A stretch of 9,867 bases of DNA from Paludibacter sp. (GTDB lineage Bacteria; Bacteroidota; Bacteroidia; Bacteroidales; Paludibacteraceae), in contig JAQWCZ010000055.1 of NCBI GenBank assembly GCA_028705705.1, forward strand, positions 1 to 9,867, read 5' to 3'. How positions within the stretch are numbered: position 1 is the first letter of the stretch; every line of letters begins with the position of its first letter. A program made the translations under genes and the position numbers. The notes below the pieces were generated by a model. The model made no database searches. It was not told the origin of the DNA and was given only the letters and a program-made list of their open reading frames with translations. Shown here piece by piece: positions 5,185 through 9,867 of this stretch.

Positions 5185-6387
5185 TTATTTGCGTTTTATT
5201 TCATCTTTTATCGCCTCCGCCACCAACGGAATCCCCTCGTTAATTTTCTCTATCGGTGTATTACAGAATGATAACCGCAGGTTGTTGTTCTTTACACCAT
5301 GTGGATCGAATGTTTTTCCGGAAACGAAAACCACGCCTTTTTCAATGGCCTTTTTAAGTATTTCAGTTGAATCCATTTTTTCAGGCAATTGCAACCAAAT
5401 ATAAAAACCTCCGCGGGGTGGGGTGAAGGTAATGCCTTCGGGAAGATACTTTTGCAGGGCAGCTACCATGGCTTCAGCACGTTCCTTGTATTGTACCTTG
5501 ACAGCATCAATATAACTATAAACAGCTCCGGATTCTACAAATTTATGTGCCAGCATCTGGGTGAAACTCGGAGAACAGGCATCAATGGCTTGTTTGATCA
5601 GTTCGCATTTTTGATAAATATGCTCCGGCACAAGCATCCAGCCAAGACGCAAACCGGGGCCCAGAATTTTAGAAAACGACCCCGTATAGCAAACATCAAT
5701 ACCGGCAGGATTCATAGCTTTGATGGTGGTCAGGTGTTCTTTGTCTTCTTCGTAAAACCATAAATCGCTGTATGCATCGTCTTCAATCAGCGGAATATCC
5801 TGACCGGCAAGGATTTCTATCAATGACTTTTTTGTTTCTACTGTATATAATGTCCCTGCGGGGTTATGGAAGTTGGGTGTCAGATACACAAATTTGGGTT
5901 TCTGTTCCGCATTAGCGAGGGTTTCTTTCAGCTTTTCCAAATCGATGCCGTCAGAGGTGAGTGGCACGGAAACTATATCTGCCTGATAGGATTTGAACGC
6001 GGATATGGCACCGATAAAACAAGGATTCTCAACCACAATCGTGTCACCCGGATCTATAAATGCTTTGGCTAAAATATTGATGGCTTGCAGTGAGCCAGTA
6101 GTAATCATCAGTTTGTTTTCATCAACCGGAAGTCCTTTATTTCTAAGAAATCCTTTCAGTGATTCGAGCAGTTGCGGCAAGCCGCTGGTCGGACCGTATT
6201 GCATGGCGATTTGTTTTTCCTTTTCCGTCAGCTTACTGTAAATTTCATCGATCTGATGCAACGGAAAAAGATCATTATCCGGCATACCACCTGAAAATAA
6301 AATCATACCAGGCTTATTGGCCAAGCTCATTAAATCGCGGATTTCTGAAGTGCGCAGACTATTTATGGAAGTTGAAAAACGGGTCAT
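5185..6387 (-). CDS. PLP-dependent class I/II aminotransferase (aromatic / 2-aminoadipate type)
   Basis: A 400-residue, full-length fold-type I aminotransferase. Landmarks: LFSGGMPDNDLFP near residue 30 (substrate loop of the LysN/AraT-like group), YGPTSGLPQL, MITTGSLQAINILAKAF (cofactor phosphate region), TPNFHNPAGT (the Asn that contacts PLP), IEDDAYSDLWF (the Asp on the pyridine nitrogen), and GSFSKILGPGLRLGW with K240 as the PLP Schiff-base lysine and a downstream Arg for the carboxylate. It transfers the amino group of an amino acid to 2-oxoglutarate. The sequence type covers 2-aminoadipate, branched-chain and aromatic aminotransferases. The iorAB and paaK neighbours favour aromatic amino acids, making phenyl-, hydroxyphenyl- or indole-pyruvate for IorAB. 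It is the last gene of the cluster, after a 111-nt gap filled by two hairpins, so its expression could be partly uncoupled from the upstream genes. Confidence 0.88.
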   Translation of the reverse strand: MTRFSTSINSLRTSEIRDLMSLANKPGMILFSGGMPDNDLFPLHQIDEIYSKLTEKEKQIAMQYGPTSGLPQLLESLKGFLRNKGLPVDENKLMITTGSLQAINILAKAFIDPGDTIVVENPCFIGAISAFKSYQADIVSVPLTSDGIDLEKLKETLANAEQKPKFVYLTPNFHNPAGTLYTVETKKSLIEILAGQDIPLIEDDAYSDLWFYEEDKEHLTTIKAMNPAGIDVCYTGSFSKILGPGLRLGWMLVPEHIYQKCELIKQAIDACSPSFTQMLAHKFVESGAVYSYIDAVKVQYKERAEAMVAALQKYLPEGITFTPPRGGFYIWLQLPEKMDSTEILKKAIEKGVVFVSGKTFDPHGVKNNNLRLSFCNTPIEKINEGIPLVAEAIKDEIKRK

Positions 6388-6413
6388 GTTATTTAGTGGT
6401 TAGTTGTTAGTAG

Positions 6414-6433
6414 GGGCGCAATGCTTTGCGCCC
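6414..6433. repeat. Hairpin GGGCGCAA-TGCT-TTGCGCCC
   Basis: A perfect 8-bp stem with a TGCT tetraloop in the gap between the thioesterase and aminotransferase genes. GC-rich in AT-rich surroundings, next to a T/G-rich stretch (TTAGTGGTTAGTTGTTAG at 6393-6410). Looks like a dispersed repeat unit rather than a terminator, as no T run follows on the minus strand. Confidence 0.55.
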
Positions 6434-6452
6434 AATAGTGGTTAATTTTTTC

Positions 6453-6485
6453 AGACCTGTCAGGTTTTAAAAACCTGACAGGTCT
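6453..6485. repeat. 33-nt perfect palindrome (copy A), REP-like
   Basis: The left arm AGACCTGTCAGGTTTT (6453-6468) and right arm AAAACCTGACAGGTCT (6470-6485) are exact reverse complements around a single A. It lies 13 nt past the stop of the thioesterase gene, in the intergenic gap. A second version lies on the other side of that gene (6922-6960). Arms of this kind occur as dispersed intergenic repeats in Bacteroidetes. It can fold in the mRNA and might protect upstream message or act as a partial terminator, but no function is shown here. Confidence 0.7.
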
Positions 6486-6498
6486 TGATGTCGTCATA

Positions 6499-6900
6499 TT
6501 AAAATTCAATCTCTGTTTTGGTTACATAAGCTGTTCCTTTGAAATTGGCCAGTAGTGGACCGTTTTCCTGTCGGATGTTTATATCACAATGTATCAGTTT
6601 GTTACTACGTGAAATCTCGGTTGCTTCAGCGATTAAAATGCCTGATGTGCTTTTTTCAAAGAAGTTCATGGAGGCATTAATCGACAGAGCAACTTTGCCA
6701 TAAGAGTTGGTTGCTGCAGCAAAGGCAAAATCGGCCAGCGTGAACAGCAATCCGCCGTGCACCACGCCAGCCCCGTTCAGGTGATTTGCCGTTATTTCAA
6801 CTTTAGCAACAGCGTGACCGGGCTTGCATGCAACAAGGACAATCCCGTTTTCGCGTGCAAAGTTATCGCCCTTAAAATATTCAAAGCATTGGTTGCTCAT
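6499..6900 (-). CDS. PaaI-like hotdog-fold acyl-CoA thioesterase
   Basis: A 133-residue protein, the usual size of a single hotdog domain. The core reads HLNGAGVVHGGLLFTLADFA at residues 40-59. N42, the H48-G49-G50 turn and D57 are in the positions used by PaaI-type thioesterases, where the Asp acts on the thioester and the HGG turn helps hold the substrate carbonyl. It then has INASMNFFEKS and a C-terminal strand pattern ending LANFKGTAYVTK. It should hydrolyse aryl- or acyl-CoA thioesters in the cytoplasm. In this cluster, phenylacetyl-CoA or a related product of IorAB is the natural candidate, either to release CoA when the pool is blocked or to proofread. It is bounded on both sides by versions of the same palindrome. 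Substrate specificity cannot be read from the sequence. Confidence 0.85.
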   Translation of the reverse strand: MSNQCFEYFKGDNFARENGIVLVACKPGHAVAKVEITANHLNGAGVVHGGLLFTLADFAFAAATNSYGKVALSINASMNFFEKSTSGILIAEATEISRSNKLIHCDINIRQENGPLLANFKGTAYVTKTEIEF

Positions 6901-6921
6901 GTTGTACTTGATGGTTGGTGT

Positions 6922-6960
6922 TTTAGATCTGTCAGGTTTTAAAAACCTGACAGATCTAAA
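6922..6960. repeat. 39-nt perfect palindrome (copy B), REP-like
   Basis: The left arm TTTAGATCTGTCAGGTTTT (6922-6940) and right arm (6942-6960) are exact reverse complements around a single A. The inner 16-bp arms equal copy A (6453-6485) except that AGACC is AGATC on the left and GGTCT is GATCT on the right, a paired change that keeps the stem perfect. It fills most of the 74-nt gap between the ACT and thioesterase genes. Confidence 0.7.
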
Positions 6961-6974
6961 GTTCTAATTGAAAA

Positions 6975-7400
6975 TCAGATCTGATAAATATCGCTGGCTT
7001 TCAACAATTTCATTTGGTTTGACTCCAACACCCTGATAACTTCATTGTTCGATTCGGAACGAATCACCACACTGGCGGCATTATCAAACGCGAAGGCGTA
7101 CATGTATTCAATCGGTACGTTGTTGTCTGAAAGGATTTTCAATGCTTTGTATAACCCTCCGGGCTCATGGGGTACAATCATGCAAACCACGTCCGTAATA
7201 TTTACTGAAAAATGCTTTTCTTTTAGCACTCTGATGGCTTCTTCCGGCTTCGACACAATACACCTGACGATGCCAAAATCGGCCGTGTCTGCAATGCTAA
7301 ACGCTGAGATGTTGATGTGATTCTCACTCAGAATTTTTGTCATCTCGGTGAGTCTCCCGGTCTTATTTTCCAGGAAAACTGATAATTGTTTGATAATCAT
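6975..7400 (-). CDS. Tandem ACT-domain amino-acid-binding protein
   Basis: 141 residues made of two ACT domains and nothing else. The first starts IKQLSVFLENKTGRLTEMTK, with the ENKTGRL ligand loop and INISAFSIADT. The second starts CMIVPHEPGGLYKALKIL, with a HEPGGL loop and IEYMYAFAF. Free-standing tandem ACT proteins bind amino acids and act as sensors or regulators without a catalytic domain. Homologues often sit beside paaK and iorAB in anaerobic Bacteroidetes, so an aromatic or branched-chain amino acid ligand and a regulatory role in this pathway are likely but inferred. No DNA-binding domain is present, so it would act on a partner protein. It is separated from paaK upstream by a 252-nt repeat-rich gap. 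Confidence 0.85.
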   Translation of the reverse strand: MIIKQLSVFLENKTGRLTEMTKILSENHINISAFSIADTADFGIVRCIVSKPEEAIRVLKEKHFSVNITDVVCMIVPHEPGGLYKALKILSDNNVPIEYMYAFAFDNAASVVIRSESNNEVIRVLESNQMKLLKASDIYQI

Positions 7401-7446
7401 AATTCTTATTTACTTTTTGATCATTTACGGTTTACTATTTACTAAT

Positions 7447-7476
7447 CAACCAACTACTAACCAACCAACTACTAAC
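7447..7476. repeat. Two tandem copies of a 15-nt unit
   Basis: CAACCAACTACTAAC occurs twice head to tail (7447-7461 and 7462-7476), with partial units on both sides (ACTAATCAAC and ACTACCAAC). A small minisatellite upstream of the ACT gene start; copy number may vary between strains. Confidence 0.65.
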
Positions 7477-7500
7477 TACCAACGCTTGAATGCTATTATC

Positions 7501-7594
7501 TTGCCCCTTCAGGGCGTGTAGGACATGGTGGGCTACTCTTTAATAACCCAAGGCGTTGCCATTGAGCTGAGTTATTTTGCCCCTTCAGGGCAAA
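7501..7594. repeat. Composite repeat with two GCCCCTTCAGGGC hairpin ends
   Basis: TTGCCCCTTCAGGGC occurs at 7501-7515 and again at 7577-7591, the second widened to the stem TTTGCCC / GGGCAAA (7576-7594). Between them, AATAACCCA (about 7542-7550) can pair with TGAGTTATT (about 7568-7576) around AGGCGTTGCC, which itself holds a GGC/GCC turn. This is an ordered two-ended element of about 95 nt, in the gap between paaK and the ACT gene. A similarly organised element with related ends lies at 9002-9084. No coding content on either strand. Confidence 0.6.
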
Positions 7595-7638
7595 GCCATG
7601 CAACACCCTCCGCTTTCCGCTATTCAGGACTATACACA

Positions 7639-7677
7639 TTATTCGTTATTCACTATTCGCTATTAGTTATTCGCTTA
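7639..7677. repeat. TATTCG-type simple repeat overlapping the 3' end of paaK
   Basis: Imperfect units of ATTCGTTATTC / ACTATTCGCTATT / AGTTATTCGC run across the end of paaK. The paaK stop (complement of 7653-7655) and its last residues RITNSE are encoded inside the repeat, so the repeat has set the C-terminus of the protein. Confidence 0.5.
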
Positions 7678-8960
7678 TCAATCACCCGCTTCGCTTTTCC
7701 TTCCGATCTGGCAATGGTGTTGGGTTCAACCAGATTAATCTTGGCTGAAATGCCCAGCGTACTTGCAATATTATGCTGGAATCTCTTTTTCAGATTTTCC
7801 AGGGTCTTGATTTCGTCAGACCAGAACTGATCGTCGATTTCGATGTTGATTTCCAGGGTGTCGAGGTTGTTTTCGCGGTTTACCACCAACTGGTAGTGCG
7901 GACTGGCCTCGCTCATTTCAAGCAATACAGCTTCCACCTGCGATGGGAATACGTTAACGCCCCTGATGATAAGCATGTCGTCGCTTCTGCCCATGCATTT
8001 TTCCATCCTAACCAAGGTGCGACCGCAATCGCATTTTTCAACATGCAGTCGGGTGAGGTCTCGTGTTCTGTATCGAAGCAGTGGCATCGCTTCTTTGGTA
8101 ATCGTGGTAAAGACCAGTTCGCCCAATTCGCCATAAGGCAATACTTCCATTGTTTTTGGATCGATGATTTCAGGAATAAAATGATCTTCGTAGATATGCA
8201 TGCCGTTTTGACATTCACATTCCATTGAAACGCCCGGACCGATAATCTCACTGAGTCCGTATATATCAAACGCTTTGATTCCGAGTAAATTCTCTACCTG
8301 TTTGCGTAACTCATTCGTCCAGGGTTCAGCACCGAAAATACCGGCTCTTAGTTTAATGTCTTTCCGATCAATGCCAGCGGCAACCAGACTTTCACCCAAA
8401 TGCGCCGCATAGGAAGGCGTACAGGCAATCACCGTAGAGCCGAAGTCAACCATCAGTTGCAGTTGCTTTTTAGTATTTCCTCCTGAGATGGGAATAACCG
8501 AAGCGCCCACTTTTTCCGCTCCATAATGAAGGCCGAGTCCGCCAGTAAACAATCCATAGCCATAAGCAATCTGGATGATGTCTTCTTTGGTCACCCCTGC
8601 CATGGTCAGCGAGCGGGCAACAACTTCGCTCCACAGTTGCAGGTCGTTTTTGGTGTAACCTACGACAGTTGGCTTGCCGGTCGTGCCGCTTGAGGCATGC
8701 AACCTCACAATCTGGTTTTGGGGTACAGTAAACAAACCAAAGGGATAATTATCCCGCAAATCATCTTTTACAGTGAAAGGTAAATCTTTCAACTGATCAA
8801 TGCCTTTGATGTCGCCGGGTTCTATGCCCGCTTCTGTCAGTTTCTTTCTGTAGAAAGGCACATTGTAGTACATGCGTTCAATCATCTTGACAAAACGCTC
8901 ATTCTGAATTTCCTTCAGCTTTTCTCTGTCGGCTGTTTCAATAAATTCATTCCAGATCAT
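7653..8960 (-). CDS. paaK: Phenylacetate-CoA ligase (aryl-CoA ligase)
   Basis: 435 residues, the normal family length, starting [15 protein letters not shown]. It is an adenylate-forming enzyme: [13 protein letters not shown] at 86-98 is the ATP-phosphate loop (usual PaaK form), followed by [32 protein letters not shown] (the A5 motif with the conserved Glu), YRTRDLTRL (the A7 Asp), the Cys-rich EKCDCGRT segment typical of PaaK, and [15 protein letters not shown] at the hinge. The catalytic lysine region is [11 protein letters not shown] near the end. It activates phenylacetate, or a related aryl-acetate, with ATP and CoA in the cytoplasm. Beside iorAB it may run in reverse to make ATP and free acid, or salvage aryl-acetates. 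It is separated from iorB by a 199-nt gap holding two repeats. The last six residues come from a simple repeat. Confidence 0.92.
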   Translation of the reverse strand: MIWNEFIETADREKLKEIQNERFVKMIERMYYNVPFYRKKLTEAGIEPGDIKGIDQLKDLPFTVKDDLRDNYPFGLFTVPQNQIVRLHASSGTTGKPTVVGYTKNDLQLWSEVVARSLTMAGVTKEDIIQIAYGYGLFTGGLGLHYGAEKVGASVIPISGGNTKKQLQLMVDFGSTVIACTPSYAAHLGESLVAAGIDRKDIKLRAGIFGAEPWTNELRKQVENLLGIKAFDIYGLSEIIGPGVSMECECQNGMHIYEDHFIPEIIDPKTMEVLPYGELGELVFTTITKEAMPLLRYRTRDLTRLHVEKCDCGRTLVRMEKCMGRSDDMLIIRGVNVFPSQVEAVLLEMSEASPHYQLVVNRENNLDTLEINIEIDDQFWSDEIKTLENLKKRFQHNIASTLGISAKINLVEPNTIARSEGKAKRVIDKRITNSE

Positions 8961-9001
8961 GGTGGTATTTTCGGATTAATATTTTATTAATTTTTTGTAC
9001 C

Positions 9002-9084
9002 GCCCTTTCAGGGCTGATATATTGTGTGGTTTTCAAATCCCCCGGGTTAAACCCGGGGTTAATGATATATCGCCCTTACAGGGC
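9002..9084. repeat. Nested inverted-repeat element (about 83 nt)
   Basis: Outer ends: GCCCTTTCAGGGC (9002-9014) followed by TGATATAT, and ATATATC followed by GCCCTTACAGGGC (9072-9084). Each end is itself a near-palindrome, and the two ends are inverted relative to each other. The centre is the strong palindrome CCCCGGGTT-A-AACCCGGGG (9040-9058). It lies between iorB and paaK with no coding content. The architecture resembles palindromic intergenic elements mobilised by RAYT-type transposases, though no such gene is in the window. Confidence 0.65.
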
Positions 9085-9104
9085 ACTATTAAAGTTTTTT
9101 CTCC

Positions 9105-9140
9105 CGTCATTGCGAGAAGGCGAAGCCGACGAAGCAACCC
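9105..9140. repeat. CGTCATTGCGAG-type dispersed repeat
   Basis: CGTCATTGCGAGAAGGC (from 9105) followed by GACGAAGCAACCCC has the form of the widely dispersed CGTCATTGCGAGG...GACGAAGCAATC intergenic repeats seen in several bacterial phyla. CGTC and GACG, and GGC-GAA-GCC inside, give a small hairpin. Located 20 nt downstream of the iorB stop. Confidence 0.6.
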
Positions 9141-9159
9141 CCTGATAACCCGCACATAG

Positions 9160-9726
9160 TTATTTCCCCCCTAAATCAAACGCCTTTAAATTCATCTCCA
9201 CGATGGCTTCGCCTTTGTTGCAGAACATGGCACGGATGCTTTCGCGGAGTTCCTCTTTGGTAAACCCGAGGTAGTTGGTGGCGGCGCCAATCATCACTAT
9301 ATTTTCGGTTTTGACGCTGCCGGCTTCTTTCGCGATGGCTTCAGCATCTATAAATTGTACTTTCTTACCTGTTTTCTGAACGTTCACCAGCACTTCTTTT
9401 TCATCCGGATAATTTGCAATGTTGACAAAAGGCTTCGTGGCGGTGATAATTACGCCGTTTTCGGCCAGAAAAGGAAGATAACGTAACGATTCCATGGGTT
9501 CCAGTGAGAGAATGATGTTGGCTTCTCCGCGTGGAATTAAATCAGAATAAATTTCGCAATCGGAAATACGTAAATGCGATTCTACCGCACCTCCGCGCTG
9601 ACTCATGCCGTGGACTTCCGCCTGTTTGATGAAAAGATTTTTTTGCATGGCAGCATAATCAATGATGGCGGCTATGGTGAGAATTCCCTGACCGCCTACT
9701 CCTGCCAATATTATATTGTTAATCAT
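9160..9726 (-). CDS. iorB: Indolepyruvate:ferredoxin oxidoreductase, beta subunit
   Basis: 188 residues, the size of the small subunit. It starts MINNIILAGVGGQGILT with the GxGGQG motif (9-14) of the gamma-type domain of 2-oxoacid:ferredoxin oxidoreductases, followed by VHGMSQRGGAVESHLRI (38-54), a hallmark of that domain, then LEPMESLRYLPFL. With IorA (TPP and iron-sulfur domains) it oxidatively decarboxylates aryl-pyruvates to aryl-acetyl-CoA, reducing ferredoxin; the enzyme is oxygen-sensitive and marks an anaerobic amino-acid-fermenting lifestyle. The ATG at 9726 lies only 6 nt after the iorA stop, so the two are cotranscribed and probably translationally coupled. All visible motifs are intact. 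Confidence 0.9.
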   Translation of the reverse strand: MINNIILAGVGGQGILTIAAIIDYAAMQKNLFIKQAEVHGMSQRGGAVESHLRISDCEIYSDLIPRGEANIILSLEPMESLRYLPFLAENGVIITATKPFVNIANYPDEKEVLVNVQKTGKKVQFIDAEAIAKEAGSVKTENIVMIGAATNYLGFTKEELRESIRAMFCNKGEAIVEMNLKAFDLGGK

Positions 9727-9732
9727 CGGGTC

Positions 9733-9867
9733 TTATTTTTTGCTGTTTTTTCTTCTTAATGTCTGAATACACTCGCGGCAAGCCAGGATAACCGAAACTC
9801 CTTCATAGTCGAAAGCAGCTTTCAGCGTGGCGATATTTTTTTCCAGATTTTTCTTCAAAGGAACGAT
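9733..9867 (-). CDS. iorA: Indolepyruvate:ferredoxin oxidoreductase, alpha subunit (C-terminal end only)
   Basis: Only the last 44 codons are in the window; the gene enters from the right edge and stops at a TAA (complement of 9733-9735). The reading has FDYEGVSVILACRECIQTLR and ends KNSKK. EGVSVIxAxRxC is the typical C-terminal strand of the TPP-binding domain of IorA. The ferredoxin-like iron-sulfur domain that many IorA proteins have after this point seems to be absent or very short here: only about ten basic residues follow the Cys. The call rests on this short stretch plus the tightly linked iorB. Confidence 0.72.
   Translation of the reverse strand: MVPLKKNLEKNIATLKAAFDYEGVSVILACRECIQTLRRKNSKK

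Noticed and set aside
5389..8228. Several plus-strand ORFs of 60-150 codons across 5389-8228
   Set aside because: All lie antisense to the aminotransferase, thioesterase, ACT and PaaK genes, whose reverse-strand proteins are full length with complete motifs.
6414..9140. CRISPR array
   Set aside because: The repeats differ from one another, are palindromic, and show no regular spacer arrangement; no cas gene is present.

Overview
The window looks like chromosomal DNA of a Bacteroidetes bacterium, probably an anaerobic or facultative amino-acid user. The signs are a Bacteroidetes-style ECF sigma factor, a non-canonical HU-like DNA-binding protein, a remnant of a type IX secretion sorting domain, a secreted protein with TonB-plug-like modules, TAnnTTTG-type -7 promoter elements, weak or absent Shine-Dalgarno sequences, and short palindromic repeats of a style common in this phylum. 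I cannot name the genus.

Layout. 1-366 (-) is the 5' part of an ECF sigma factor gene cut by the window edge. 367-1099 is a long, mostly AT-rich gap with no convincing gene. 1100-3418 (+) holds two AT-rich genes for exported proteins: a DUF4424-like protein with two plug-like modules at its C-terminus, and a TPR protein with an HExxH...E metallopeptidase site. Both are followed by the same 12-nt sequence, so they may be mobile, cassette-like accessory genes. 3419-5130 is a gene graveyard: an orphan T9SS C-terminal domain (-), a cluster of hairpins including a strong bidirectional terminator, an HU-like gene broken by a frameshift (-), and a fused remnant of a Gfo/Idh/MocA oxidoreductase and a DUF1080 (3-keto-disaccharide hydrolase) gene (+).

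5185-9867 (-) is an intact catabolic cluster. In transcription order it is iorA (only its 3' end is in the window), iorB, paaK, a tandem-ACT protein, a PaaI-like hotdog thioesterase and a PLP aminotransferase. Together they give a fermentative route for aromatic (or related) amino acids: the aminotransferase makes the aryl-2-oxoacid, IorAB oxidises it to the aryl-acetyl-CoA with reduction of ferredoxin, and PaaK and/or the thioesterase interconvert or release aryl-acetate and CoA. The ACT protein is a likely amino-acid sensor.

Apart from the 6-nt iorA-iorB junction, every gap in this cluster contains palindromic repeats, of a different type in almost every gap. Two of them, on either side of the thioesterase gene, are versions of the same perfect palindrome with a paired, stem-preserving base change. 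I see no tRNA, rRNA, CRISPR array, transposase or integrase. I found no convincing new defence or enzymatic system. The most interesting items are the repeats, the two cassette-like secreted genes and the chimeric pseudogenes.
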